Shown piece by piece: positions 7,089 to 16,215 of a stretch of DNA of 64,000 bases (positions are counted from its first letter, which is position 1; every line of letters starts with the position of its first letter). The notes under the pieces were generated by a model, which searched no databases, was not told the origin of the DNA, and was given only the letters and a program-made list of their open reading frames with translations. The stretch is from Vibrio hangzhouensis (GTDB lineage Bacteria > Pseudomonadota > Gammaproteobacteria > Enterobacterales > Vibrionaceae). The stretch covers positions 1-64,000 of the forward strand of contig NZ_FNVG01000003.1 of the NCBI RefSeq assembly GCF_900107935.1. Reading direction: 5' to 3'. A program made the position numbers and the translations under genes.

Positions 7089-8945
7089 TTACTCGTCCAG
7101 GAAGCTGCGCAGGGTTTCTGAGCGGCTTGGGTGACGGAGCTTACGTAGTGCTTTTGCTTCGATCTGACGGATACGCTCACGCGTTACGTCGAACTGCTTA
7201 CCAACTTCTTCCAGAGTATGGTCAGTGTTCATATCGATACCAAAGCGCATACGCAGAACTTTCGCTTCACGAGGAGTCAGACCAGCAAGAACGTCTTTGG
7301 TCGCAACACGTAGGCTTGTCATGGTTGCAGAGTCAACCGGTAGCTCAAGGGTTGTATCCTCGATAAAGTCACCTAGATGCGAATCTTCGTCGTCACCAAT
7401 TGGTGTCTCCATAGAGATTGGCTCTTTAGCGATCTTCAGTACTTTACGGATCTTGTCTTCTGGCATTTGCATGCGCTCTGCCAACTCTTCAGGAAGAGGC
7501 TCACGGCCCATTTCTTGAAGCATTTGACGCGAGATGCGGTTCAGTTTGTTGATCGTTTCAATCATGTGAACAGGGATACGGATCGTACGCGCCTGGTCAG
7601 CGATAGAACGAGTGATTGCCTGACGGATCCACCACGTCGCATAAGTCGAGAACTTATAACCACGGCGGTATTCAAACTTGTCAACAGCCTTCATCAGACC
7701 GATGTTACCTTCCTGGATAAGATCCAAGAACTGCAGACCACGGTTGGTGTACTTCTTAGCAATCGAAATAACCAGACGTAAGTTCGCTTCAACCATCTCT
7801 TTCTTCGCACGGCGAGCTTTTGCTTCACCGATAGACATGCGACGGCTGATGTCTTTGATGTTTTGCACTGAAAGCGATGTTTCGTCTTCAATGATGTTCA
7901 GTTTCTGGATTGAGCGACGAATGTCATCTTCGTAGCGCTTAATCTTCTCAGCATAAGGCTTGTCTGAAGCCAGAACTTCATCCAGCCACGCTTCGCTTGA
8001 TTCGTTGCCTGTGAACAGAGCAATGAAGGACTTCTTCGGCATTTTGCCGTATTCAACGGCTTGGCGCATGATGAGGCGCTCTTGCGTACGAACGCGGTCC
8101 ATTGACGTACGCAGTTCGTTCACCAGATGGTCGAACTGTTTTGGCGTCAGACGGAACTCTTTGAATACTTCTTGTACTAGTTCGTGAGATTTCGCTACTT
8201 GTGGGCTGTCATAGCCGAACTCGTTCACCGCCAGCTGAAGATCCTGATAGGTATTACGAAGTGCAGTGAACTTCTCCAAAGCAAGTTCAGGGTCGATACC
8301 TGTATCTTCTTCTTCGTCTTCGCTGTCCGAATCTTCGTCTTCGTCTACGTCTTCATCATCTTCATCTTCAAGATCAGCTTCAGAAAGTTCTGAACCGATG
8401 TGCGTAGCTGTCGGTGCCGCTGTCTCTTCTTCGTTTGGATCAACGAAGCCTGAGATCACGTCAGTCAGGCGAAGCTCTTCAGCCTGAACCTTGTCAAACT
8501 GTTCAAGGATATACGGGATGGTGCCTGGGTATTCAGCGACAGAGCTTTGAACCTGGTTGATACCATCTTCGATGCGCTTAGCAATGTCGATCTCGCCTTC
8601 GCGAGTCAATAGTTCAACCGTGCCCATTTCACGCATGTACATGCGGACTGGGTCTGTAGTACGACCGATTTCACTTTCTACGCTTGAAAGTGCAGCTGCA
8701 GCCGCTTCGGCCGCATCTTCATCTGTGATGTTGTTGTCATCATTCAGAGCAAGGTCATCAGCATCAGGAGCAGTTTCTACTACCTTAATACCCATGTCAT
8801 TAATCATCTGAATAATATCTTCTACCTGTTCAGAATCGACAATTTCTTCAGGTAGGTGGTCATTTACTTCTGCGTAGGTCAGATAGCCTTGTTCCTTGCC
8901 TTTAATGACAAGTAGCTTCAGCTGTGACTGCGGATTTTGGTCCAT
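7089..8945 (-). CDS. rpoD: RNA polymerase primary sigma factor sigma-70
   Basis: Directs core RNA polymerase to housekeeping promoters. In the 618-residue protein, region 1.1 is at about 1-80 and region 1.2 starts at [11 protein letters not shown] (about 98). A strongly acidic insert of the non-conserved region lies at about 180-215. Region 2 starts around MVEANLRLV (384), including the -10 recognition helix with [10 protein letters not shown]. Region 3 contains the RIPVHM turn, and region 4 ends with the -35-binding helix [20 protein letters not shown]. Length and order match E. coli RpoD. It is the last gene of the rpsU-yqeY-dnaG-rpoD cluster, 100 bp after dnaG, a spacing that allows a promoter of its own. 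Confidence 0.99.
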   Translation of the reverse strand: MDQNPQSQLKLLVIKGKEQGYLTYAEVNDHLPEEIVDSEQVEDIIQMINDMGIKVVETAPDADDLALNDDNNITDEDAAEAAAAALSSVESEIGRTTDPVRMYMREMGTVELLTREGEIDIAKRIEDGINQVQSSVAEYPGTIPYILEQFDKVQAEELRLTDVISGFVDPNEEETAAPTATHIGSELSEADLEDEDDEDVDEDEDSDSEDEEEDTGIDPELALEKFTALRNTYQDLQLAVNEFGYDSPQVAKSHELVQEVFKEFRLTPKQFDHLVNELRTSMDRVRTQERLIMRQAVEYGKMPKKSFIALFTGNESSEAWLDEVLASDKPYAEKIKRYEDDIRRSIQKLNIIEDETSLSVQNIKDISRRMSIGEAKARRAKKEMVEANLRLVISIAKKYTNRGLQFLDLIQEGNIGLMKAVDKFEYRRGYKFSTYATWWIRQAITRSIADQARTIRIPVHMIETINKLNRISRQMLQEMGREPLPEELAERMQMPEDKIRKVLKIAKEPISMETPIGDDEDSHLGDFIEDTTLELPVDSATMTSLRVATKDVLAGLTPREAKVLRMRFGIDMNTDHTLEEVGKQFDVTRERIRQIEAKALRKLRHPSRSETLRSFLDE

Positions 8946-9045
8946 AGACGATATCCAACTTAAGATCTGGTGAAGGAATTTTAGTATGCGAAATGCAAAC
9001 CACTAATACTAACAAATTTATTCATTGCTGACTAACTGAATTGGG

Positions 9046-10812
9046 TTACGCTTTTAAGTCTAGCATTAAGGCTAGCAGCTCCCGTTTTTCTTCGACTGAT
9101 AAGCCGACACTTCTTTCTTTGGCCTGCAGGTTTTCAATTTGCTTTTCAATGCACTGGGATAAAATTTTATCCAATGAATCGATAAATACGTCTTCTTGAT
9201 TGTCTTCGTCAAGTGGAATGACCCAACTTGCGAGACGAGACAGAAGTGTCTCGTTATTACTTCCACGCCATTGCTCTAATAGCTGGCCTGTAGTCATATG
9301 GGGATGCGCTTGACATTTATCAACCACTTCCACGAATAAATTCAGTCCCGGCAGTGACAAATCTCTCACTGAGGACAAATCCGGTACCATTTCAGCATAG
9401 CTCGGATTTTGCAAAAGTAGAGCTATCACTTCACGCATTGGTGTGCGTTTTATTTCTTTGTGAGGCAGAACTCGCGTTTCTTGTTGTCCCTGGCGATCGA
9501 TCAACTGCTGAAGCTGTCGTTCATCCACAAGACCCAGTTTACGCCCGAGAAGTTCTCTCAAGTATAGCCTTAATGTGCCGCCCGGTACCTTCTCAATAAG
9601 GGGGACAGCCAAGGTGCTGAGCTTTGCCATTCCTTCTTTGGTTCGGGTGTCCACTTGCTGCATCAGCGACGAGAACATGAATTCTGACAATGGCATAGCA
9701 TTGTGAACTTGCACTTCGAAAGCTTCTTTTCCGTTCTGACGTATGAACGAGTCCGGATCCTCACCATCGGGCAGGAACATAAACTTCAACTGGCGACCAT
9801 CGTTGAGATAGGGCAGGGCATTTTCCATGGCACGCCATGCCGCATCTCGTCCCGCCCGGTCACCGTCATAACAACACACGACAGTACTTGTTTGACGAAA
9901 CAGTACCTGAAGGTGATCACCAGTAGTTGATGTACCCAGAGAGGCGACTGAATAGTCAACGCCATACTGGGCTAAGGCAACTACATCCATATAACCTTCA
10001 ACCACCAAAACTTGTGGAGGCTCTCTGTAAGCCTGCAACACTTCATAAAGGCCATACAGCTCTTTACCTTTATGGAAAATTGGTGTTTCGGGTGAGTTAA
10101 GATATTTTGGCGTGTCGTTACCAAGAACTCGCCCGCCAAATCCGATCACTCTTCCACGTCTATCGCGGATCGGAAACATGATACGACCTCTGAAACGGTC
10201 ATACCGGTTACCCTTGTCGTTCTCTATCAACATACCACCAGATACAAGCATATCTTGTGTGGCTTTTTGCTGACCAAAGTTCTTTCTGACACTGTCCCAT
10301 TCATCTGGCACATAACCGATGCCAAACTTCTGGACGATTTCTCCAGAGAGTCCACGACCTTTTAAGTATTCTATAGCGGCCTTGTTTGATGAAACTTTAA
10401 GTTGATCTCGGTAGTACTGTCCGATGGTACCCATAAGATCATACAGAGATCGTTTCTGCTCGCTATTGGCTGTCGGCCCTTTGGAGAAATGTCCACTGCT
10501 ACCACTTCGCTGTTCTCTGGGAACATCAAGTCCCAGTGAAGAGGCCAACTCTTCAATTGCTTCGACGAACTCCAGGCGTTCATATTCCATGAGAAAGTCG
10601 ATGGCATTCCCGTGCACGCCACAGCCGAAGCAATGATAGAACTGCTTCTCTTGACTGACGCTGAATGACGGGGTCTTTTCGTTGTGGAAAGGGCAGCAAG
10701 CACCGTAGTTCTTACCCTGCTTTTTCAGTTTTACGCGCGCGTCAATGACGTCGACGATATCAAGTCGAGCCAGTAAGTCATCGATAAAGCTACGAGGGAT
10801 AATTCCTGCCAT
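9046..10812 (-). CDS. dnaG: DNA primase
   Basis: Synthesises RNA primers for the replication fork with DnaB helicase. The 588-residue protein has an N-terminal CHC2 zinc-binding domain with Cys40, His43, Cys61 and Cys64. The TOPRIM catalytic domain is at about 255-345, with the acidic motif VVEGYMDVVAL and later YDGDRAGRDAA. A C-terminal helicase-binding region covers about 430-588. The size is normal. It lies between yqeY and rpoD in the macromolecular synthesis operon. The hairpin upstream (10842-10874) may limit its expression relative to rpsU, as a terminator does in E. coli. Confidence 0.98.
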   Translation of the reverse strand: MAGIIPRSFIDDLLARLDIVDVIDARVKLKKQGKNYGACCPFHNEKTPSFSVSQEKQFYHCFGCGVHGNAIDFLMEYERLEFVEAIEELASSLGLDVPREQRSGSSGHFSKGPTANSEQKRSLYDLMGTIGQYYRDQLKVSSNKAAIEYLKGRGLSGEIVQKFGIGYVPDEWDSVRKNFGQQKATQDMLVSGGMLIENDKGNRYDRFRGRIMFPIRDRRGRVIGFGGRVLGNDTPKYLNSPETPIFHKGKELYGLYEVLQAYREPPQVLVVEGYMDVVALAQYGVDYSVASLGTSTTGDHLQVLFRQTSTVVCCYDGDRAGRDAAWRAMENALPYLNDGRQLKFMFLPDGEDPDSFIRQNGKEAFEVQVHNAMPLSEFMFSSLMQQVDTRTKEGMAKLSTLAVPLIEKVPGGTLRLYLRELLGRKLGLVDERQLQQLIDRQGQQETRVLPHKEIKRTPMREVIALLLQNPSYAEMVPDLSSVRDLSLPGLNLFVEVVDKCQAHPHMTTGQLLEQWRGSNNETLLSRLASWVIPLDEDNQEDVFIDSLDKILSQCIEKQIENLQAKERSVGLSVEEKRELLALMLDLKA

Positions 10813-10841
10813 AAAACCTTTTTACAAGAGTAAGATACAAA

Positions 10842-10874
10842 CAAGCCGTGCGTTCCAAAGGATAGCACGGCTTG
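10842..10874 (-). terminator. attenuator-like hairpin between yqeY and dnaG
   Basis: CAAGCCGTGC (10842-10851) and GCACGGCTTG (10865-10874) pair perfectly over a 13-nt loop. Only a weak T-rich run follows on the minus strand (TTTGTATCTT), so partial termination is more likely than a full stop. It occupies the place of the T1 attenuator between rpsU and dnaG in E. coli. Confidence 0.6.
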
Positions 10875-10893
10875 CTGCAATTTGACTGGGAGA

Positions 10894-11337
10894 TTAAGCG
10901 AGTTTAGCGCGAACTAGACCACTTACTTTACCCATATCTGCACGACCTTGAATTTGTGGCTTAAGCACACCCATTACCTTACCCATGTCTTGCATGCCCG
11001 CAGCACCTGATTCGGTAATTGCACTGTCAATCAGTGCCGCTACTTCCTCGTCGGTCAGCGGTTGAGGCATGAAATCCTCAAGTACGGCAATTTCAGCTTG
11101 CTCAGCTTCAGCAAGATCTTGACGACCTGCTGCTTCAAATTGCGTGACAGAGTCGCGACGTTGTTTAACCATTTTAGTCAGCACAGCAAGAATGTCGTCT
11201 TCGCCCAGAGTGATCTGTTCGTCGACTTCACGTTGCTTAATGGCTGCTAGAGCTAAACGAATAGTGCCAAGGCGCGCTTTGTCCTTGGCTTTCATCGCTA
11301 ATTTTTGCTCTTCTTTGAGTTTGTCAATCAGAGCCAT
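10894..11337 (-). CDS. yqeY: GatB/YqeY domain protein
   Basis: A 147-residue helical protein of the YqeY family, related to the C-terminal tRNA-binding domain of GatB. The N-terminal helical part (LKEEQKLAMKAKDKARLGTIRLALAAIKQ) is followed by the Asp/Glu-rich middle and the conserved C-terminal MGKVMGVLKPQIQGRADMGKVS. Its molecular role is not established; a link to tRNA-dependent amidation is inferred from homology alone. It sits 28 bp after rpsU and 81 bp before dnaG. E. coli lacks it in this operon, but this placement is common in Vibrio and other gammaproteobacteria. Confidence 0.93.
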   Translation of the reverse strand: MALIDKLKEEQKLAMKAKDKARLGTIRLALAAIKQREVDEQITLGEDDILAVLTKMVKQRRDSVTQFEAAGRQDLAEAEQAEIAVLEDFMPQPLTDEEVAALIDSAITESGAAGMQDMGKVMGVLKPQIQGRADMGKVSGLVRAKLA

Positions 11338-11365
11338 AACGTAGAATCCTATTTGGACCTAGTTA

Positions 11366-11581
11366 TTAGTACAGGCGAACGCGACGAGCGTTTTCGCGAG
11401 CTAGCTTCTTAGCGTGACGCTTTTGAGCTGCTGCTTTAGCGCGTTTGCGAACTGTAGTTGGTTTTTCATAGTGCTCACGACGACGCACTTCAGAAAGGAT
11501 ACCTGCTTTTTCGCAAGAGCGCTTGAAACGACGTAGTGCAACGTCGAACGGTTCGTTTTCACGTACTTTAACTACTGGCAT
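11366..11581 (-). CDS. rpsU: 30S ribosomal protein S21
   Basis: A small basic ribosomal protein of 71 residues needed for initiation on native mRNAs. The sequence ([20 protein letters not shown], ending [11 protein letters not shown]) and length are typical of gammaproteobacterial S21. It is the first gene of the macromolecular synthesis operon, and its promoter must lie in the 241-bp divergent region shared with tsaD. An AGG-containing ribosome-binding site precedes the ATG. Confidence 0.99.
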
Positions 11582-11822
11582 ATGCCTTTCACCTCAGGGG
11601 TTAACTGTTCATTAATGCTGGCGCTTGTATGTCAGAACTAAGAAGTCTCATCTGAGCTCTCTGTTCTAAGCGATAAACCAGCTAGATCAAAAATGGTGCG
11701 GAATTTTAATCCGATCACATGGCCTTTGTAAAGTACTTTGTCGACTATCTCTTGTACAAAATTTGTTTGCGAGCCCATGACGAGGTAATATTGCGCCAAT
11801 TTCGAAATATGTCGAGAACAAT

Positions 11823-12842
11823 ATGCGCATTCTAGGTATAGAAACCTCTTGTGATGAAACGGGCATCGCAATCTATGATGATGAGAAAGGATTGCTTTCA
11901 CATCAACTATATAGCCAAGTTAAACTGCACGCTGATTATGGTGGTGTGGTTCCTGAACTGGCGTCTCGTGATCATGTAAAAAAAACGATCCCATTGATCA
12001 AAGCGGCTTTGGCGGAAGCGAATCTGACGCCAAGCGATATAGATGGTGTGGCTTATACCGCAGGTCCGGGTCTGGTCGGAGCTTTGTTGGTGGGGACCAC
12101 GATTGGGCGCAGTATGGCGTATGCCTGGGGCGTGCCTGCGGTACCGGTACATCACATGGAAGGCCACTTGTTAGCCCCTATGCTGGAAGACAATCCACCG
12201 CCGTTCCCGTTTATCGCACTATTGGTGTCTGGTGGCCACAGTATGATCGTCGAGGTGAAAGGGATTGGTGAGTACCAGATCCTGGGTGAATCGATTGATG
12301 ATGCAGCCGGTGAGGCGTTTGATAAGACGGCAAAACTGATGGGGCTGGACTATCCGGGCGGTCCCCTGCTGTCAAAACTGGCAGATAAAGGCACACCAGG
12401 GCGCTTTAAGTTTCCACGTCCAATGACGGATCGTCCGGGACTGGATATGAGCTTTTCTGGGCTGAAGACGTTTGCCGCGAACACGATTGCTGCGAATGAT
12501 GACAGTGAACAAACTCGTGCAGATATCGCTTATGCGTTTCAGGAAGCGGTCTGTGAGACCTTGGCCATTAAATGTAAGCGTGCACTGCAACAGACGGGTA
12601 TGAAACGCATTGTGATTGCGGGTGGCGTGAGTGCGAACAAGTTCCTGCGTCAGGAACTGGAAGCATTAGCCAGTAAAATCGGCGGGGAAGTGTATTACCC
12701 GCGCACTGAGTTCTGTACCGATAACGGTGCCATGATCGCCTATGCAGGCATGCAGCGTCTCAAGAACGGGGAAGCGGCGGAGCTGTCGGTGGAAGCCACT
12801 CCACGCTGGCCGATCGATCAGCTGCAGCCCATTAACGGCTAA
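11823..12842 (+). CDS. tsaD: tRNA N6-threonylcarbamoyladenosine synthase catalytic subunit
   Basis: Transfers the threonylcarbamoyl group from TC-AMP to A37 of ANN-decoding tRNAs, working with TsaB and TsaE. The 339-residue ASKHA-fold protein carries the iron-binding HMEGH motif with His111 and His115, the N-terminal ETSCDETG signature, the nucleotide-binding [11 protein letters not shown] and SGGHS stretches, and the C-terminal CTDNGAM with the third metal ligand. It is transcribed away from rpsU, as in many gammaproteobacteria. It is essential in most bacteria that have it. Confidence 0.98.
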   Translation: MRILGIETSCDETGIAIYDDEKGLLSHQLYSQVKLHADYGGVVPELASRDHVKKTIPLIKAALAEANLTPSDIDGVAYTAGPGLVGALLVGTTIGRSMAYAWGVPAVPVHHMEGHLLAPMLEDNPPPFPFIALLVSGGHSMIVEVKGIGEYQILGESIDDAAGEAFDKTAKLMGLDYPGGPLLSKLADKGTPGRFKFPRPMTDRPGLDMSFSGLKTFAANTIAANDDSEQTRADIAYAFQEAVCETLAIKCKRALQQTGMKRIVIAGGVSANKFLRQELEALASKIGGEVYYPRTEFCTDNGAMIAYAGMQRLKNGEAAELSVEATPRWPIDQLQPING

Positions 12843-12849
12843 TAAATCA

Positions 12850-12872
12850 GGTCACGTAAGTGGCCTTTTTTA
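12850..12872 (+). terminator. terminator of tsaD
   Basis: GGTCAC (12850-12855) and GTGGCC (12860-12865) pair with one G-T wobble over GTAA, followed by seven or more T residues. Confidence 0.75.
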
Positions 12873-12954
12873 CCGACAGAATTTGACAATTTAGCGAAAG
12901 TCTCTGACTTGTTATTCGTGCTAACCTGTTAAAAATACTAGGGAATGAACAGAT

Positions 12955-13770
12955 ATGAAGCAGTTTACTATTGATGGCCGCACCATGGCGTATCAGGATA
13001 TCGGCCAGGGCCCCGTAGTGCTATTTGGTCACAGCTATTTGTGGGACAGTCAGATGTGGCAACCACAAATTGAAGCGCTCAGCAAACACTACCGTTGTAT
13101 TGTTCCTGACCTTTGGGCACATGGTAAGTCCGATGCTGCGCCGGCTTCGATGAGCAATCTTGCCGACTATGCTCAGCACCTGCTCGCGTTAATGGATTCG
13201 CTGGATATCGATCAGTTTTCCATTGTGGGACTGTCAGTCGGCGGAATGTGGGGAGCGGAACTCACGGCTCTGGCACCTGCACGAGTGAAAAGCCTGGTGC
13301 TAATGGATACCTTTCTCGGTCTGGAGCCGGAAGTCGCACACGCTAAGTACTTTTCGATGCTTGCTACTATCTCTGAAGTGCAGACGGTGCCAGCGCCAAT
13401 TGTGGAAGCCGTAGTCCCGCTGTTCTTTGCAAACAATGCTCGTCAGGATAATGCACCTTTGGTGAGCCAGTTTGAGGCGCACCTCACTTCGCTGGAAGGT
13501 GAACGGGCGGTTGAGGTTGCACGAATCGGACGTATGGTGTTTGGTCGACGAGATCTTTGCGATGAAATAGAAAAATTCGCTCTGCCGACATTGATTGCCG
13601 TCGGTGCGGAAGACAAACCACGTCCGGTGCTGGAATCTTATCTGATGAATGATCTGATCTCGGGCAGTTCGATCAACGTGATCCCAGCGGCAGGGCACAT
13701 CAGTAATCTGGAGCAGGCGGACTATGTGACGTCCATGCTTAGTGAGTTTTTATCACAACACGCGAAATAG
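12955..13770 (+). CDS. alpha/beta-fold hydrolase
   Basis: A 271-residue single-domain alpha/beta hydrolase. The nucleophile elbow GLSVGG places Ser at residue 94. An oxyanion-region FGHS motif is at about 24-27. The acid is probably Asp in VGAEDKPRP (about 220), and the base is His in AAGHISNLEQ (about 248). The triad looks intact and there is no signal peptide, so it is an active cytoplasmic esterase, lactonase or C-C hydrolase of unknown substrate. It resembles the 3-oxoadipate enol-lactonase-like branch, but no aromatic degradation genes are nearby. It stands alone, 112 bp after tsaD with its own terminator. Confidence 0.85.
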   Translation: MKQFTIDGRTMAYQDIGQGPVVLFGHSYLWDSQMWQPQIEALSKHYRCIVPDLWAHGKSDAAPASMSNLADYAQHLLALMDSLDIDQFSIVGLSVGGMWGAELTALAPARVKSLVLMDTFLGLEPEVAHAKYFSMLATISEVQTVPAPIVEAVVPLFFANNARQDNAPLVSQFEAHLTSLEGERAVEVARIGRMVFGRRDLCDEIEKFALPTLIAVGAEDKPRPVLESYLMNDLISGSSINVIPAAGHISNLEQADYVTSMLSEFLSQHAK

Positions 13771-13776
13771 CTACCC

Positions 13777-13805
13777 AAAAAGAGCAGCCACTGGCTGCTC
13801 TTTTT
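13777..13805. terminator. bidirectional terminator between hydrolase and plsY
   Basis: AAAAAGAGCAGCCA (13777-13790) and TGGCTGCTCTTTTT (13792-13805) form a GC-rich stem with A and T tails on both sides, between two convergent genes. Confidence 0.9.
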
Positions 13806-13811
13806 ATAACA

Positions 13812-14408
13812 CTAAGAAACTTTCTTTTTACCCAGTTTGGGCTCGGTACCATCAAACAGTCGACGAATATTTTGGTGGTGCCTGAATAAAATGAGGCAAC
13901 TCAACATGGCCACGGGAAGGGTGAAAAGAGGTCGTGCCATCCAGGTATAAACCGGAGCCATTAACACGGTGACAATGGCAGCCAGTGATGAATAGCGGAA
14001 AATGATCGCTACAACTAGCCAGGTGCCGGTAATCAACCCGGTCAGGTCCCAGCCGATAGGTGCAATGGCCCCCAGCGCGGTTGCGACTCCTTTACCGCCG
14101 GTAAAATGAAAAAACAGCGGATACATGTGGCCCAGACAAGCTGCAATGGCAATCACCCCCAAAAGGACGGGATCAATACCAAGATAATAACCGCTCCATA
14201 CCGGAATGGTGCCTTTGAGCATATCGCACAGCAATACGGCGACGGCTGCACCTTTACCGCCAATACGTAACACATTGGTGGCACCCGGATTGTTGGAACC
14301 AACGGTCCTTGGATCCGGTAAACGCAGTAAACGACAGATCAGCACTGCGCTTGACACTGAGCCAAGCAGGTAAGCGGCGATGATCATAGCGAATGCTATT
14401 GGAGTCAT
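13812..14408 (-). CDS. plsY: glycerol-3-phosphate acyltransferase PlsY
   Basis: Transfers an acyl group from acyl-phosphate to glycerol-3-phosphate at the inner membrane, the first step of phospholipid synthesis with PlsX. The 198-residue protein has about five membrane segments. The conserved motifs are [12 protein letters not shown] with [11 protein letters not shown] near residues 15-48, and [10 protein letters not shown] at about 103-112. Size is typical. It is divergent from folB, a neighbourhood conserved across gammaproteobacteria. Confidence 0.96.
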   Translation of the reverse strand: MTPIAFAMIIAAYLLGSVSSAVLICRLLRLPDPRTVGSNNPGATNVLRIGGKGAAVAVLLCDMLKGTIPVWSGYYLGIDPVLLGVIAIAACLGHMYPLFFHFTGGKGVATALGAIAPIGWDLTGLITGTWLVVAIIFRYSSLAAIVTVLMAPVYTWMARPLFTLPVAMLSCLILFRHHQNIRRLFDGTEPKLGKKKVS

Positions 14409-14513
14409 TAGGCACCTTTTCGCAAGAAATTATCCAGAGGGACTGATATCATAGCGAAAATAGTACGTTTTTTCCCAACAAATGGGTATCCGACCTCTAA
14501 GAAAGGACAAATC

Positions 14514-14873
14514 ATGGCATTGGATAAAGTATTTATTGAGCAGCTTGAAGTCATCACTACTATCGGTGTTTATGACTGGGAACAAGAGATTAAACAAAAG
14601 CTTGTTCTGGATATTGAAATGGCACATGACAACGCGCCAGCGGGTAAAAGTGATGATGTTGCTGATGCGCTCGATTACTCAAAAGTCAGTGACGCGGTGT
14701 TAAATCACATTGAAAATGGTCGTTTTCTACTGGTTGAACGTGTCGCAGAGGAAATTGCGGAACTCATCCAAACTCAATTCTCTGTGCCTTGGGTCAAGAT
14801 TCGCCTTGCCAAGCCGGGTGCAGTACCACAGGCTCGAAGCGTCGGTGTAGTGATTGAACGAGGCCAAGCATGA
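14514..14873 (+). CDS. folB: dihydroneopterin aldolase
   Basis: Cleaves 7,8-dihydroneopterin to 6-hydroxymethyl-7,8-dihydropterin and glycolaldehyde in folate synthesis, and also has epimerase activity. The 119-residue protein has the conserved TIGVYDWEQ motif near residue 20, the mid-protein LVERVAEEIA helix, and the catalytic lysine in LAKPGAV (about residue 100). The ATG follows a good AAGGAC-type site. It overlaps folK by four bases (ATGA), so the two are translationally coupled and supply consecutive steps. Confidence 0.96.
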   Translation: MALDKVFIEQLEVITTIGVYDWEQEIKQKLVLDIEMAHDNAPAGKSDDVADALDYSKVSDAVLNHIENGRFLLVERVAEEIAELIQTQFSVPWVKIRLAKPGAVPQARSVGVVIERGQA

Positions 14874-15352
14874 TCACAGCGTACATCGGCATTGGTTCCA
14901 ATGTTGAGCGTGAAAAGCACATTCGTGCAGCCTGTCATGAATTGTCTTTGATTACGGAAAATTTGCGACTTTCGCCTGTGTATGCGTGTGAGTCGTTTGG
15001 TTTTTCGGGTAATGATTTCTATAACATGGTAGTGCGATTAGATACTGCGTTGGCACTCAATGAGCTCAGTGCTGCTCTCAAAGAGATTGAGGTCAAGTGG
15101 GGACGTGATATCGATGCTGCTAAATTTCAAAACCGTACAATCGATCTCGATATTCTGTTGTATGGAAATGAAATTTCACAAAAAAAACCGTTTATTCCTC
15201 GTGAAGATATTTTTAAGTATTCATTTGTCACACAGCCCTTGTATGATATCGACCCGAATCTGGTTATCCCCGGCGATGGCAGGACAGTAGAACAGATTCT
15301 AGAGACGATTCCAGCCCCAGTGCCCCTTAGAAGAATCGAATTTCAATTTTAG
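14870..15352 (+). CDS. folK: HPPK-family pyrophosphokinase, divergent FolK paralog
   Basis: The family transfers pyrophosphate from ATP to 6-hydroxymethyl-7,8-dihydropterin. The 160-residue protein has the N-terminal YIGIGSNVE signature and the NRTIDLDILLYG motif with both magnesium-binding aspartates. Alignment by eye with E. coli FolK shows changes at several active-site residues: Arg84 to Ile, Trp89 to Phe, and the His115-Tyr116 pair to Arg-Glu (IPREDI). Arg82 and Arg92 appear retained. Vibrio genomes usually carry a canonical folK beside pcnB elsewhere, so this would be a second copy. Coupling to folB argues for a pterin role, but catalytic equivalence is unproven. uppP follows 13 bp downstream. 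Confidence 0.85.
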   Translation: MITAYIGIGSNVEREKHIRAACHELSLITENLRLSPVYACESFGFSGNDFYNMVVRLDTALALNELSAALKEIEVKWGRDIDAAKFQNRTIDLDILLYGNEISQKKPFIPREDIFKYSFVTQPLYDIDPNLVIPGDGRTVEQILETIPAPVPLRRIEFQF

Positions 15353-15365
15353 TTGGTAGTAATTA

Positions 15366-16169
15366 ATGAGTTATTTTGAAGCCTTTTTGTTGGCCCTGAT
15401 CCAAGGGTTAACGGAGTTTTTGCCAATTTCCAGTTCGGCACATCTAATTTTGCCTTCTGCGGTTTTGGGTTGGGAAGATCAGGGGCTGGCCTTTGACGTC
15501 GCGGTGCATGTCGGTACGCTGGCCGCGGTGGTGATCTATTTCCGTAAAGAGGTGGTGACGCTGTTTGCTGCGTTATTAGCTTCAGTGCTCAATGGAGACC
15601 GCAGTAAAGAGGCAAAACTGGCCTGGATGATCGTACTGGCGACGATCCCAGCCTGTATTTTTGGTCTGTTGATGAAAGACATTGTTGAACTTTACCTGCG
15701 CAGTGCTTACGTAATTGCGACTACGACCATTGTGTTTGGTTTGTTGCTCTGGTGGGTGGATAAAACCTCAAAACTGGCTGAGGATGAATATCAGGCAGGG
15801 TGGAAAAAAGCGCTGTTTATTGGTCTGGCTCAGGCGATGGCGATCATCCCGGGGACATCTCGTTCAGGAGCGACCATTACGGCTGCACTTTATCTGGGCT
15901 TTACCCGTGAAGCTGCGGCGCGTTTCTCGTTCCTGATGTCGATTCCGATCATTACGTTAGCAGGAGCCTATCTGGGACTTAAACTGGTGACGAGCACAGA
16001 GCCAATCCATATTGGATTCCTGCTGACCGGGATCCTGGTATCCTTTGTCAGCGCGTATCTTTGTATTCATTTTTTCCTTAAGCTCATCTCAAGAATGGGG
16101 ATGACACCGTTTGTGATTTATCGATTGATCCTTGGTGTTGGCTTGTTTGCTTTCCTACTGATGAGCTAG
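15366..16169 (+). CDS. uppP: undecaprenyl-diphosphate phosphatase
   Basis: Recycles the lipid carrier for peptidoglycan and other envelope polymers by dephosphorylating C55-PP; also known as BacA for bacitracin resistance. The 267-residue membrane protein has about seven to eight transmembrane segments. Motif 1 is [15 protein letters not shown] (residues 13-27, with the catalytic Glu17 and Ser cluster) and motif 2 is PGTSRSGAT (about 161-169). It is third in folB-folK-uppP, a conserved order in gammaproteobacteria. Its 3' end faces cca, and both share one hairpin. Confidence 0.97.
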   Translation: MSYFEAFLLALIQGLTEFLPISSSAHLILPSAVLGWEDQGLAFDVAVHVGTLAAVVIYFRKEVVTLFAALLASVLNGDRSKEAKLAWMIVLATIPACIFGLLMKDIVELYLRSAYVIATTTIVFGLLLWWVDKTSKLAEDEYQAGWKKALFIGLAQAMAIIPGTSRSGATITAALYLGFTREAAARFSFLMSIPIITLAGAYLGLKLVTSTEPIHIGFLLTGILVSFVSAYLCIHFFLKLISRMGMTPFVIYRLILGVGLFAFLLMS

Positions 16170-16182
16170 GCAAATTGCGCCC

Positions 16183-16215
16183 AGGCCCTAGGACCTCGGT
16201 CCTAGGGCCTTTTCG
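16183..16215. terminator. hairpin shared by uppP and cca, overlapping the cca stop
   Basis: AGGCCCTAGGACC (16183-16195) and GGTCCTAGGGCCT (16198-16210) form a perfect 13-bp stem, followed on the plus strand by TTTCG. The cca stop codon (complement of 16188-16190) lies inside the stem, so the last codons of cca are also terminator sequence for uppP. Confidence 0.85.
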
